NCBI RefSeq assembly: GCF_004217045.1
Contig: NZ_SGXM01000003.1
Location: forward strand, 248,001 to 312,000
Direction: 5' to 3'
Source of the DNA: Cupriavidus agavae
GTDB lineage: Bacteria > Pseudomonadota > Gammaproteobacteria > Burkholderiales > Burkholderiaceae
Length of the DNA stretch: 64,000 bases
Below the pieces are notes generated by a model, which worked only from the letters and a program-made list of their open reading frames with translations, was not told the DNA's origin and made no database searches. Position numbers and translations under genes: made by a program. Below are positions 50,333-58,743 of this stretch, piece by piece. Numbering within the stretch: the stretch's first letter is position 1; the number at the start of each line of letters is the position of its first letter.

Positions 50333-50806
50333 ATGAAGACCACCTTGCGCATTGCCCTGGCCGTGGCCGCCACGACGGCCATACTGGGCTCGGGAGCCGC
50401 CAGCGCGGCGGACAAGCTGCTCAACATGCCGATCGAGGACGCGCTGAAGTCGCCGGTGGCGGCGTCGCGGATCGATCCGAATATCCGGCTGTCGTGGGGC
50501 TTCAACCGGATCGACGGCGCCCAGGACCCGGTGTCGTTCAAGTCGATCAAGCGGGTGCGCCGCCCCACGAGCCAGGTTCAGGGCACACCGGTGCCGACCG
50601 AGGCCGAGCAGTGCCAGGCCATGTTCGTCGAGGCGCTCCAGGAGTTGCAGCAGAAGGCCAGCGCCACCGGCGCCAACGCCGTGATGGAGATCCGCAGCAA
50701 CTGGAAGGACGACGAGACATCGAGCGACAAGACCTACGTCTGCGCCCGGGGCGCCGCCTATATCGGCGTGGCGCTCAAGGGTACGCTGGCCAAGGTGGGC
50801 GGCTGA
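50333..50806 (+). CDS. Conserved secreted protein of unknown function
   Basis: 157 residues with a signal peptide (MKTTLRIALAVAATTAILGSGAASA). The C-terminal half (CQAMFVEALQELQQKASATGANAVMEIRSNW, YVCARGAAYIGVALKGT) matches small exported proteins often annotated as excinuclease-like, a label with no functional support; a YbjQ-like fold is possible. Two cysteines could form a disulfide. GGGAG precedes the ATG. Ends at a shared bidirectional terminator. Confidence 0.78.
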   Translation: MKTTLRIALAVAATTAILGSGAASAADKLLNMPIEDALKSPVAASRIDPNIRLSWGFNRIDGAQDPVSFKSIKRVRRPTSQVQGTPVPTEAEQCQAMFVEALQELQQKASATGANAVMEIRSNWKDDETSSDKTYVCARGAAYIGVALKGTLAKVGG

Positions 50807-50832
50807 CCGCTTCGCGCTCCGGATTGCCCATG

Positions 50833-50862
50833 AAAAAACCGGCTCCGCGGAGCCGGTTTTTT
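50833..50862. terminator. Bidirectional intrinsic terminator
   Basis: AAAAAA-CCGGCTCC (50833-50846), loop GC, GGAGCCGG-TTTTTT (50849-50862): a perfect stem with A-run before and T-run after, so it works on both strands. It separates the secreted-protein gene from the convergent argC. Confidence 0.95.
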
Positions 50863-50885
50863 CTTGTTGCGGTGAACCAGGGCCG

Positions 50886-51833
50886 TCAGGCTGCCAGGCC
50901 GGTGGCCTCGTCGGCGCCGATCCGCACGTTCATGCACTGCACCGCCGCGCCGGCCGCACCCTTGCCGAGGTTGTCCAGGCGGGCCACGAGGTTCAGGTTG
51001 TTCTCGTTGCCGAACACGAACAGATCCACGCGGTTGGTGTCATTGCTGGCCTGCACGTCGAAGAAGCCGCGGTCGAGATTCTCGTCGGCGTTGAACGGGT
51101 GCACGCGCACGAACTGCTCGCCCTCGTAGTGCTTGCGGTAGATGTCGAGGATGGCCTCGGCATCGGCCTTGCGCGACAGCAGCGACGGATAGACCGGCAC
51201 CGTGACCGACAGACCCTTGAGGAAGTTGCCCACCACCGGGTTGAAGATCGGCGCCTGCGCCAGGCCGGTCTGCACGCGCATTTCCGGCAGGTGCTTGTGG
51301 CCGAGGCCCAGCGCGTACGGACGCGGGCTCATCAGCTTCGGGTTACCGCCGGCTTCGAACTCCGCAATCATCGACTTGCCGCCGCCGCTGTAGCCGGTCA
51401 GCGAGAACGCCGTGGCCGGGTAGTCGGCCGGCATCAGGCCAGCTTCCACCAGCGGCCGCACGGCCAGCACGAAGGCGCTGGCGTGGCAGCCCGGCACCGC
51501 GATGCGGTTGCTGGCGCGGACCTTCTCGCGCTGGCCACGGGTCAGCTCCGGCAGGCCGTAGGCCCAGTTGTCGGCGGTACGGAACGCCGTGCTGGCGTCG
51601 ATCACGCAGGTATCGGGGTTCGTCACCAGCGACACGGCCTCGCGCGAGGCCACGTCAGGCAGGCACAGGAACGACACGTCCGAGGCGTTCAGGAATCGTG
51701 CTCGCTCCTGCGGGTCCTTGCGCTTGTCATCGGCAATGCGCAGCAGCTCGACGTCGCTGCGACCCGAGAGATAGTCAAGCAGCCGGAGACCGGTGGTGCC
51801 TTCCTGACCATCAACGAACACTTTGAAAACCAT
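50886..51833 (-). CDS. argC: N-acetyl-gamma-glutamyl-phosphate reductase, short (type 2) form
   Basis: Third step of arginine synthesis. 315 residues: [18 protein letters not shown] (NADP-binding), catalytic Cys in [10 protein letters not shown], and [10 protein letters not shown]. The [10 protein letters not shown] start and overall length mark the type 2 (short) ArgC, different from the about 340-residue type 1. ATG at 51833 chosen; the frame to 51899 adds no family sequence. Confidence 0.94.
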   Translation of the reverse strand: MVFKVFVDGQEGTTGLRLLDYLSGRSDVELLRIADDKRKDPQERARFLNASDVSFLCLPDVASREAVSLVTNPDTCVIDASTAFRTADNWAYGLPELTRGQREKVRASNRIAVPGCHASAFVLAVRPLVEAGLMPADYPATAFSLTGYSGGGKSMIAEFEAGGNPKLMSPRPYALGLGHKHLPEMRVQTGLAQAPIFNPVVGNFLKGLSVTVPVYPSLLSRKADAEAILDIYRKHYEGEQFVRVHPFNADENLDRGFFDVQASNDTNRVDLFVFGNENNLNLVARLDNLGKGAAGAAVQCMNVRIGADEATGLAA

Positions 51834-51971
51834 GGCGGACTCACTCCGAAAAATGCAAATGCGAAAGGTCTCAAATCCCTGGGGGGCGAGAACCTGCATT
51901 GTAGCGAGGTTGGAGGCGGGTCGCCGGGTTTACGCCAAATTGGGTGCCCCACCGATCAAGAGACTCCTCGA

Positions 51972-52748
51972 TCACAACGGGAAGTCGTAGTCGATCGACA
52001 GCGGCGCGTGGTCGCTGAACTTCTCGTCCTTGTAGATGGCGCAGCCGGCTGCCGTGGCGGCCATCTTCGCGGTGGCCAGGTGGTAATCGATGCGCCACCC
52101 GACGTTCTTGGCGTAGGCCTGGCCGCGGTTGCTCCACCAGGTGTACTGGTCGGGGCGCGGGTCGAGTTGGCGGAAGACGTCCACGTAGCCGTGGCTGTCG
52201 AACAGGGCGCCAATCCAGGCGCGCTCTTCGGGCAGGAAGCCCGAGTTCTTCAGGTTGCCCTTCCAGTTCTTGATGTCGATTTCCTTGTGGGCGATGTTGA
52301 CGTCGCCGCACAACACAATCTCGCGCCCGGTGGCCTTGAGCGCCAGCAAGTGGGGCAGGAAGGCTTCCATGAATCGGAATTTCGCCAGTTGGCGTTCCTC
52401 GCCGCTGGAACCGGACGGCACGTAGACCGAGATCACCGCAAGGTGCGGATACTGCACCTCGACATAGCGGCCCTCGGCATCGAATTCGGCGCAGCCAAAG
52501 CCGGTGACCACGCGCTCGGGCTTGTGGCGGGTGTAGAGCCCCACGCCGCTATAACCCTTCTTCTCGGCGTAGTGGAAGAAGCCGTGGTAGCCATGCGGCG
52601 CCAGGAACGCCTCGGTCATGTCGGCTTCCTGGGCCTTGAGTTCCTGCACGCAGACCATGTCCGCGTCCTGCTTGCCCATCCACTCGAAGAAGCCCTTCTT
52701 GGAGGCCGAGCGGATGCCGTTGAGGTTGGCGCTGATAATCCGTAACAT
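51972..52748 (-). CDS. xth: Exodeoxyribonuclease III
   Basis: 258-residue AP endonuclease/exonuclease of the Xth family: ISANLNGIRSASKKGFFEWM, VCVQELKAQE (metal Glu), GYSGVGLYTRHKPE, LCGDVNIAHKEID, and the C-terminal FSDHAPLSIDYD with catalytic Asp-His. Repairs abasic sites. Divergent from pyrE, with only 28 bp between the start codons. Confidence 0.95.
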   Translation of the reverse strand: MLRIISANLNGIRSASKKGFFEWMGKQDADMVCVQELKAQEADMTEAFLAPHGYHGFFHYAEKKGYSGVGLYTRHKPERVVTGFGCAEFDAEGRYVEVQYPHLAVISVYVPSGSSGEERQLAKFRFMEAFLPHLLALKATGREIVLCGDVNIAHKEIDIKNWKGNLKNSGFLPEERAWIGALFDSHGYVDVFRQLDPRPDQYTWWSNRGQAYAKNVGWRIDYHLATAKMAATAAGCAIYKDEKFSDHAPLSIDYDFPL

Positions 52749-52776
52749 CTCGGGAAATTTTTGAATTCAGAGGGAA

Positions 52777-53457
52777 ATGATGACGCAGCAGACCACGCCG
52801 GACGACCTCAGCCAGTCCTTTATCCGCTTTGCACTGGAGGCCGGTGTGCTGTCCTTCGGCGAGTTCGTGACCAAGGCCGGGCGCAAGTCGCCGTACTTCT
52901 TCAACGCCGGGCTGTTCAACCAGGGCGCGATGCTGGGCCAGGTGGCGCAATTCTACGCGAAGACCCTGCTGGGCTCGGGCGTGGCGTTCGACGTGCTGTT
53001 CGGGCCGGCCTACAAGGGCATCACGCTGGCGTCGGCCACCGCGGTGGCGCTGGCCGGCACCGGCCGTGACGTGGGGTTTGCCTACAACCGCAAGGAAGCC
53101 AAGGACCACGGCGAGGGCGGCACGCTGGTGGGCGCGAAACTGCAGGGCAAGGTGGTGATCGTCGACGATGTGATCTCGGCCGGCACCTCGGTGCGCGAAT
53201 CGGTGCAGATGATCCGCGCGGCCGGCGCCGAACCGGCAGCCGTGCTGATTGCGCTGGACCGCATGGAGAAGAGCGGCACCGCCGACAACATCGGCACCCA
53301 TTCGGCCGTGCAGGATGTGCAGCGCGAATTTGGCGTACCGGTGATTGCCATTGCCACGCTCAAGGACCTGCTGGCCTACCTGGATGCGTCGCAGGATCCC
53401 GCGCTGGGGAACTCCCGCGATGCGGTAGCTGCCTATCGTCAGAAGTACGGCGTCTGA
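52777..53457 (+). CDS. pyrE: Orotate phosphoribosyltransferase
   Basis: Pyrimidine biosynthesis: orotate plus PRPP to OMP. 226 residues, with [40 protein letters not shown], and the PRPP motif [18 protein letters not shown]. The start is ATGATG at 52777/52780; AGAGGG spacing favours the second ATG slightly. A terminator follows 14 bp after the stop. Confidence 0.96.
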   Translation: MMTQQTTPDDLSQSFIRFALEAGVLSFGEFVTKAGRKSPYFFNAGLFNQGAMLGQVAQFYAKTLLGSGVAFDVLFGPAYKGITLASATAVALAGTGRDVGFAYNRKEAKDHGEGGTLVGAKLQGKVVIVDDVISAGTSVRESVQMIRAAGAEPAAVLIALDRMEKSGTADNIGTHSAVQDVQREFGVPVIAIATLKDLLAYLDASQDPALGNSRDAVAAYRQKYGV

Positions 53458-53471
53458 CAGCACACATTACG

Positions 53472-53494
53472 ACGGCCCCGCTTGGGGCCGTTTT
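53472..53494 (+). terminator. Intrinsic terminator after pyrE
   Basis: ACGGCCCC (53472-53479), loop GCTT, GGGGCCGT (53484-53491) followed by TTT. Compact and GC-rich. Confidence 0.85.
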
Positions 53495-53514
53495 CATTTC
53501 CAGGGAGCACCGGC

Positions 53515-54846
53515 GTGGCAAAGAAACAGCGGCAGGACGTGGCAGCGGTCAAGCAGCAGGTTGGGAAACAGGTTGCCCCGCCGCAGGATTCGGCGCCGGA
53601 CGCCGCCACGCCGGCCAGGGCCAGGCGGCCGGCGGCGCAGCGCGATCCATTGCCCGCCACGAACTGCGCCGGCGACGCCCCGCCGCATGAGGGGCCGGCC
53701 CATGAGGCCTATGCGATCCGCGCGCTGGTGCTGCAGGGTGGCGGGGCGCTCGGCTCGTACCAGGCAGGCGTCTACCAGGGGCTGGCCGAGGGCGGAATCC
53801 ATCCGAACTGGGTGGCCGGCATCTCGATCGGCGCGCTCAACGCGGCGGTGATTGCCGGTAATCCGCCCGAGACCCGCGTGGCGCAACTGCGGGCGTTCTG
53901 GGAGCACATCTGCGCCCAGCCGTGGCTGCCGGGCCTGCCGCTCGACCTGTTGACCCAGGCTGCACCGATGTGGCCGGAGCCGATGCGCGTCTGGTTCGAC
54001 GGCCTGAACGCGGCGCGCGCGCTGGTGGAGGGGCAGCGCGGCTTCTTCTCGCCGCGCAACATCGCCGATCTCTGGTCGCGCTTCGACGATCCGGGCAGCG
54101 CCAGCTATTACGACACCGGGCCGCTCAAGGCCACGCTGGAGCGCTTTGTCGATTTCGACCGCGTGAACCGCTCGAAGGAGATGCGCGTCTCGGTGGGCGC
54201 GGTCAACGTCAAGACCGGCAACTTCGCCTACTTCGACAACACGCGCATGACGCTGCGCGCGGAGCATTTCATGGCATCGGGCGCGCTGCCGCCGGGTTTT
54301 CCGGCCGTGGAGATCGATGGCGAGTATTACTGGGATGGCGGGCTGGTTTCCAACACGCCGCTGCAGGAGGTGCTGGTGGCCCAGCCGCGCCGCGACGCGC
54401 TGATCTTCCAGGTAGACCTCTGGAGCGCGCGTGGCAAGCTGCCGCACAACCTGCTGGATGTGGCCGAGCGCCAGAAAGACATCCAGTATTCGAGCCGCAC
54501 CCGCACGATCACCGACTCCATGCGCGAACAGCAGAACTACCGGCGCATGCTCAGCGAGGTCATGGCCCTGGTACCGCCGTCCAGGCGCGACGACCCCTGG
54601 TTCCAGCGCGCCGCCGAGCACGCCTGCGACGCGCGCCGCAACGTGATCCAGCTGATCTATCGCGACAAGTCATTCGAAGGCAGCGCCAAGGACTATCAAT
54701 TTGGCGTTCTGACGATGCACGAGCACTGGTCGAGCGGACTCGACGACATCCGGAACACGCTCAAGCATCCGCACTGGCTGGCCATGCCAACCGCCGAGCG
54801 GCCGTTCGTCACGCACGACGTGCATCGCGGCAACGGCGGCAGCTAG
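53515..54846 (+). CDS. Patatin-like phospholipase family protein
   Basis: 443 residues from GTG 53515, which has AGGGAG seven bases upstream. The patatin core starts near residue 70: oxyanion GGGALGSYQAGVYQGL, nucleophile elbow GISIGALNAA (Ser), and the catalytic-dyad Asp in WDGGLVSNTPL. The N-terminal 65 residues are low-complexity, Ala/Pro/Gln-rich. The C-terminal domain (DUF3734-like, with FEGSAKDYQFGVLTMHEHW) is of the type seen with PHB-linked patatins. Cytoplasmic lipase or depolymerase role inferred. Confidence 0.88.
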   Translation: MAKKQRQDVAAVKQQVGKQVAPPQDSAPDAATPARARRPAAQRDPLPATNCAGDAPPHEGPAHEAYAIRALVLQGGGALGSYQAGVYQGLAEGGIHPNWVAGISIGALNAAVIAGNPPETRVAQLRAFWEHICAQPWLPGLPLDLLTQAAPMWPEPMRVWFDGLNAARALVEGQRGFFSPRNIADLWSRFDDPGSASYYDTGPLKATLERFVDFDRVNRSKEMRVSVGAVNVKTGNFAYFDNTRMTLRAEHFMASGALPPGFPAVEIDGEYYWDGGLVSNTPLQEVLVAQPRRDALIFQVDLWSARGKLPHNLLDVAERQKDIQYSSRTRTITDSMREQQNYRRMLSEVMALVPPSRRDDPWFQRAAEHACDARRNVIQLIYRDKSFEGSAKDYQFGVLTMHEHWSSGLDDIRNTLKHPHWLAMPTAERPFVTHDVHRGNGGS

Positions 54847-54865
54847 CCGCCGCGCCAGCGTCCAC

Positions 54866-55675
54866 TCATTCCACGACGAGCTTCGCCAGTTCGGGCTTGG
54901 GCGGCGGGTACTCGGGCTTGAGCCGGGCGAACACCGCGCGCAGGATCTCCGCCACCATCACATTGCGGTGCGTCTTGGAGTCGGCCGGCACGATGTACCA
55001 CGGGCACTCCGGCGTGGCCGTGGCGGCAATCGCGTCCTCGTAGGCTTGCTGGTACTCGTGCCAGAACTTGCGTTCGGCCAGGTCTTGCGCGTCGAACTTC
55101 CAATGCTTCTGCGGATCGCCGATACGTTGCTCCAGGCGCTCCTTCTGCTCGTCCTTCGAGATATGCAGGAAGCACTTCACGATGGTGGTGCCAGTCTCGG
55201 CGAGCATCTGCTCGAAGGCGCGGATCTGCCGGTAGCGCCGCGCGCATTCGGCATCGTCGATCCAGCCGTGCACGCGCGTGATCAGCACGTCCTCATAGTG
55301 GCTGCGGTTGAAGACGACGATCTCGCCCTTGCGCGGCACCTGGGCATGCACGCGCCACAGGTAGTCGCGCGCCAGTTCCTCGGGGGTGGGAGATTTGAAG
55401 CTGACCACGCGCAGGCCCAGCGGATCGAAGCTGCGGAACACCCCTCGCACGGTCCCGTCCTTGCCGCTGGTGTCCATGCCTTGCAGGATCACCAGCAGCT
55501 TGCGTGAATGTTCGGCGTAGAAGATGTCCTGCTGGGCATCGAGCCACTCGGAGATTTCGGCCACCCGCGCCTGATCGATGGCCTTGGCGCCGCCGGAAAG
55601 CGGCTTGCTCTTTGCGGAAAAGTCCGCCAGCTTGAAGGACTTGCCGGCGGTGATACGAAAATCGTCCAGATTCAT
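54866..55675 (-). CDS. ppk2: Polyphosphate kinase 2 family protein
   Basis: 269 residues. Walker A GMDTSGKDGTVRGVF near residue 67, FNRSHYEDVLITRVH (Walker B region), and the lid RIGDPQKHWKFDAQDL. The family moves phosphate between polyphosphate and nucleoside mono- or diphosphates; length and lid resemble the class III group able to act on AMP and ADP, but this is not certain. It marks the last housekeeping gene before the AT-rich boundary. Confidence 0.9.
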   Translation of the reverse strand: MNLDDFRITAGKSFKLADFSAKSKPLSGGAKAIDQARVAEISEWLDAQQDIFYAEHSRKLLVILQGMDTSGKDGTVRGVFRSFDPLGLRVVSFKSPTPEELARDYLWRVHAQVPRKGEIVVFNRSHYEDVLITRVHGWIDDAECARRYRQIRAFEQMLAETGTTIVKCFLHISKDEQKERLEQRIGDPQKHWKFDAQDLAERKFWHEYQQAYEDAIAATATPECPWYIVPADSKTHRNVMVAEILRAVFARLKPEYPPPKPELAKLVVE

Positions 55676-55839
55676 GGGGGCACTCTCCTGTGGCGTCGCG
55701 TCCAGGTGCCATGGTCTGCCATGCCGCGCACGCCGTCAATGCGTGGTCCTCGCGCCGGCCGCACAAGCCGCTCTGAAAGCCACCGATAAAAAATAAGAAA
55801 AAACTGAAAAAAACCCCGACATATCCCATTAATGCCGGA

Positions 55840-55857
55840 CTTTGATTGCACTCAAAG
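55840..55857. promoter_or_regulatory. Dyad in the AT-rich leader of the transposase-domain gene
   Basis: CTTTGA (55840-55845), TTGCAC, TCAAAG (55852-55857): perfect 6-bp arms. About 25 bp further is GATACATAACGTATGC (55871-55886), a second near-dyad with -10-like TACATA. Together they may form the operator and promoter of the cluster. No known motif matched. Confidence 0.35.
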
Positions 55858-55944
55858 ATCTTGGTTTTGGGATACATAACGTATGCAGCGGTGCTAGCCT
55901 CTGACAATTCGGTGAACCACGCCGGCACTAGAGCGAGCGATTGC

Positions 55945-56349
55945 ATGCGATACCTGGTTTGCGATGACGACTGGCGGATGGACGACGCGCTGTGGACCCG
56001 AGTCAAGTCGTTCCTGCCTGCAAGCCAGAGCACGCGCACCAGCGCGGCCAGGCATCGCCCGCGCATCGACGACCGCATCATCATGGACGCCATCCTCCTT
56101 GTCCTGCGGTCCCGCTCCCACTGGAAGGCGCTGGATCATTACGGCCGCCCCGGTTCAGGAAGCACGGTGCATCGCCGGTTCAGGGAGTGGGCGTGTGCCG
56201 GCGTCTTCCGCGAAATGCGTCGCGCCGGTGTCCTGGATCTCGACCCGCTTCGCAACCTGGACTGGGAACGCATCGAATGCCGGAAAGGTTATCGGAAACT
56301 CCGTGAATCGTATCCGGAGCCATTAACGGCATTAATCGATAGTAATTAA
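55945..56349 (+). CDS. Stand-alone IS5-type transposase N-terminal (DUF4096-like) domain protein
   Basis: 134 residues from ATG 55945. MDDALWTRVKSFLPA, RPRIDDRIIMDAILLVLRSRSHWKAL and GSGSTVHRRFREWACAGVFREM are the DUF4096 DNA-binding region of IS5-family transposases. The protein stops where the DDE domain should begin: NLDWERIECRKGY stands where transposases have a W-x-x-(I/V)-D-G catalytic start. No IS ends were seen. It may be a decayed transposase or a domesticated DNA-binding protein; the 61-bp gap to the next gene suits a regulator. In-frame TTG 55846 is an alternative start. Confidence 0.7.
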   Translation: MRYLVCDDDWRMDDALWTRVKSFLPASQSTRTSAARHRPRIDDRIIMDAILLVLRSRSHWKALDHYGRPGSGSTVHRRFREWACAGVFREMRRAGVLDLDPLRNLDWERIECRKGYRKLRESYPEPLTALIDSN

Positions 56350-56410
56350 TTTAATTCTTTTTTGGAAATAGCCAGCACATTCAGTTCATTTAAAAAAAGG
56401 AGTGGTTGAG

Positions 56411-57670
56411 ATGATAGATGTTCAGGTGAAACCTCTTGCGTCCATACCGGAGATCGGTCGAAAGCGTCGAAATTCGGTCTCCGCCCTCCATGATGCTGCC
56501 AGCGAACCGAGTAACAGCGCCGTGGCGCTTTGGTACGACACCCGCGCGCTGAGCCGGCACGAGGCGGACCGCCGCGCAGCGCTGATCGCGGCGTTCGCCG
56601 CGTCCGGCTTCAACGGCGTCCTCCTGCACCCGGACAACTGGCATGAATTCCTCCGGACCTTCGACGCCGATGTCCTGCGCATCCTCGATGTGGAGGCGCA
56701 GTCGGACTGGGACAGTGCCCAGGCCCTCTGTACGGAATTCGTCGCTGCGGGCGGTGGCGCCCCGTGTATCGCCAGCGCGGATGGCGCGGTCCTGGCGCTC
56801 GCCAGGGAGGCGGGATGGCGCACCTGCATGCGCAAGCACGTGGACGATGCCGCGACGCTGGGCGAATCGTACGAGGAGGGCGTGGACCACGACGTCGTCA
56901 TGGTGTCGTTCAAGGATCCAACGAACATCCCGCTCGAACTCGTCATTGCCGAGCTGCACGGCACCGACGTCCAACTGATCAAGGAGGTCGGCACAGACGT
57001 CGATGACGCGATCATCGCCCTTGGCGTGCTCGAACTCGGCAGCGATGGCGTGATCGCCGCGTTTGACGATCCCGCGCAGTTCGAGGCGTTCCGGATGCGG
57101 CTGCTGTCGGTCGGAACTCCCACGCTGCAGATCCAGGCCGGGACCGTGGTCGGTACGCGACACCTGGGGCTCGGGTACCGCGCCTGCATCGACACGACCC
57201 ACATGTTCGAGCCGGACGAGGGGCTGCTGGTGGGGTCTACGTCAACCGGCGGCGTCCTGTGCTGTCCGGAAGTCTTTCACCTGCCCTACATGGAGCTTCG
57301 CCCGTTCCGGATCAATGCGGCGGCAGTCCACAGCTACGTGTTCCATGCCAACGAGCGGACCAACTACATCAGTGAACTGAAGGCGGGTTCGCAGGTGACG
57401 GCGGTGAATGCCGCGGGCCGTTGCCGCCAGGTCTACGTCGGCCGCATCAAGACCGAAATCCGGCCGCTGCTACTGATCGAGGTCCGCTTCGATGGCGGCG
57501 AACTCGTCAACATCGTGATGCAGGACGACTGGCACGTGCGGATCTTCTCGGCGGAGGCGAAGCCGCGCCATATCACGGAGCTTTGCCCGGGAGACAGGGT
57601 CCTCGGATTCACGTCGCGGCCGGGCCGGCATGTCGGGGTGCAGGTCGACGAACACATCATCGAATGCTGA
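56411..57670 (+). CDS. Type II 3-dehydroquinate synthase-like enzyme (GriH-like)
   Basis: 419 residues. IPLELVIAELHGTDVQLIKEVGTDVDDAIIALGVLELGSDGVI-type core, then GLGYRACIDTTHMFEPDEGLLVGS, ELRPFRINAAAVHSYV, NYISELKAGSQVTAVNAAGR, VGRIKTEIRPLLLIEV and GRHVGVQVDEHIIE match archaeal DHQ synthase II (MJ1249) and the actinobacterial GriH. The known enzymes make 3-dehydroquinate from an aldolase-derived sugar or 3-amino-4-hydroxybenzoate from its aminated relative. AAAGGAG precedes ATG 56411. The partner aldolase (GriI-like) is not in the window. Confidence 0.85.
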   Translation: MIDVQVKPLASIPEIGRKRRNSVSALHDAASEPSNSAVALWYDTRALSRHEADRRAALIAAFAASGFNGVLLHPDNWHEFLRTFDADVLRILDVEAQSDWDSAQALCTEFVAAGGGAPCIASADGAVLALAREAGWRTCMRKHVDDAATLGESYEEGVDHDVVMVSFKDPTNIPLELVIAELHGTDVQLIKEVGTDVDDAIIALGVLELGSDGVIAAFDDPAQFEAFRMRLLSVGTPTLQIQAGTVVGTRHLGLGYRACIDTTHMFEPDEGLLVGSTSTGGVLCCPEVFHLPYMELRPFRINAAAVHSYVFHANERTNYISELKAGSQVTAVNAAGRCRQVYVGRIKTEIRPLLLIEVRFDGGELVNIVMQDDWHVRIFSAEAKPRHITELCPGDRVLGFTSRPGRHVGVQVDEHIIEC

Positions 57671-58743
57671 CCAAGAACCTACTCATCACCGGCGTGACCG
57701 GGTTCGTCGGCAGCGTCCTGGCGGCGACTTTCCTGTCACGTGGCATTTCTGTCGTGGCGTTGTCTCGTCGCGATCCCGACGGAGAAAGAACTCGCTCGGC
57801 CGTGGCTGCGGCGGCGGCGGGATGCGACATCGCGCTCGACGGCGCAATGGCCGGCCGGCTGCGAACGATCGATATCGGCGACGGCGGCCTCGGCCGTGCG
57901 CTGGAGGGCCTTGTCATCGATGACATCGATGCCGTCTGGCACTGTGCCGCCGACATGAGTCACTCCGGGCTCCGCCTGACGCAGGCGTTCGAAGCCAACG
58001 TCTGCGAGACGACGGCGCTCTACCGCTGGGCAGCCGCCCATGCGCCGCGCTGCCGTCGATTCCACTATGTTTCCACCGCCTACACGGCGGGCATGCAGGG
58101 CGGCAAGACCGAGGAGCGGCTCCATGCCGGCCAGCGCCTGTCGAACGCCTACCAGGTCACCAAGTGGTCCGCGGAGCAGTCGCTACGGACGCAGCTCGAA
58201 TCCTGCGGCCTCCCGGTCACGCTGTTCCGCCCCTCGATTGTGGTCGGCCACAGCCGCACCGGCTGGACGCGTCGCAACGGCTTTGGCTTCTATATGTTCG
58301 TGGAGGCGATGGAGGCGGTCCGTGCGGCAGGTCATCGAAGCTTCTCCTACGATCTGCCGGAGGGCGTCTGCATCGACCTCGTGGCCGTCGACCAGGTCGT
58401 GGGTGCTGCCGTCGACCTGACCCTGTCAGCATCCGCGCGCCAGGATTTCGAAGTATTCCATTGCATAGGCGGGCGCAGGATGTCCAGCCGGGCCATGCTG
58501 GAGGCCATTGCCGACGTCCTGGCCCTCCAGATCTGTTTCGCCGCACCACAGACGCCTGTCGATCGCCGGTTCGCGCGGGCCGTGGCCGCCAACCATCCCT
58601 TCGCACTGACGGACTGGGACTTCTGCTGCGCAAAGCTGGATGCGGTGCTCGGCCGCACTGCCCGCCACCCCCCTCTGAGTCCAGACCAGCTCCAGAAGCT
58701 GATTCGCTGGTACGTCAACGCGGAAACGGAGATGGCGGGGTGA
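57664..58743 (+). CDS. Thioester-reductase-like SDR (NAD-dependent epimerase superfamily)
   Basis: 359 residues. LLITGVTGFVGSVLAATFLSRG is the nucleotide-binding motif, WHCAADMSHSG and HYVSTAYTAGMQGGKTEE follow as in the Lys2-type C-terminal reductase and fatty-acyl reductase group, with the catalytic Tyr/Lys in NAYQVTKWSAEQ and then LFRPSIVVGHSRTGW. This group reduces carrier- or CoA-bound acyl thioesters to aldehydes or alcohols. Overlaps the DHQ synthase gene by 7 bp and the next by 1 bp. Confidence 0.83.
   Translation: MLTKNLLITGVTGFVGSVLAATFLSRGISVVALSRRDPDGERTRSAVAAAAAGCDIALDGAMAGRLRTIDIGDGGLGRALEGLVIDDIDAVWHCAADMSHSGLRLTQAFEANVCETTALYRWAAAHAPRCRRFHYVSTAYTAGMQGGKTEERLHAGQRLSNAYQVTKWSAEQSLRTQLESCGLPVTLFRPSIVVGHSRTGWTRRNGFGFYMFVEAMEAVRAAGHRSFSYDLPEGVCIDLVAVDQVVGAAVDLTLSASARQDFEVFHCIGGRRMSSRAMLEAIADVLALQICFAAPQTPVDRRFARAVAANHPFALTDWDFCCAKLDAVLGRTARHPPLSPDQLQKLIRWYVNAETEMAG

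Noticed and set aside
55676-56410. A complete IS5-type insertion sequence
   Set aside because: No terminal inverted repeats, no target duplication and no DDE catalytic domain were seen; only the N-terminal domain is present.
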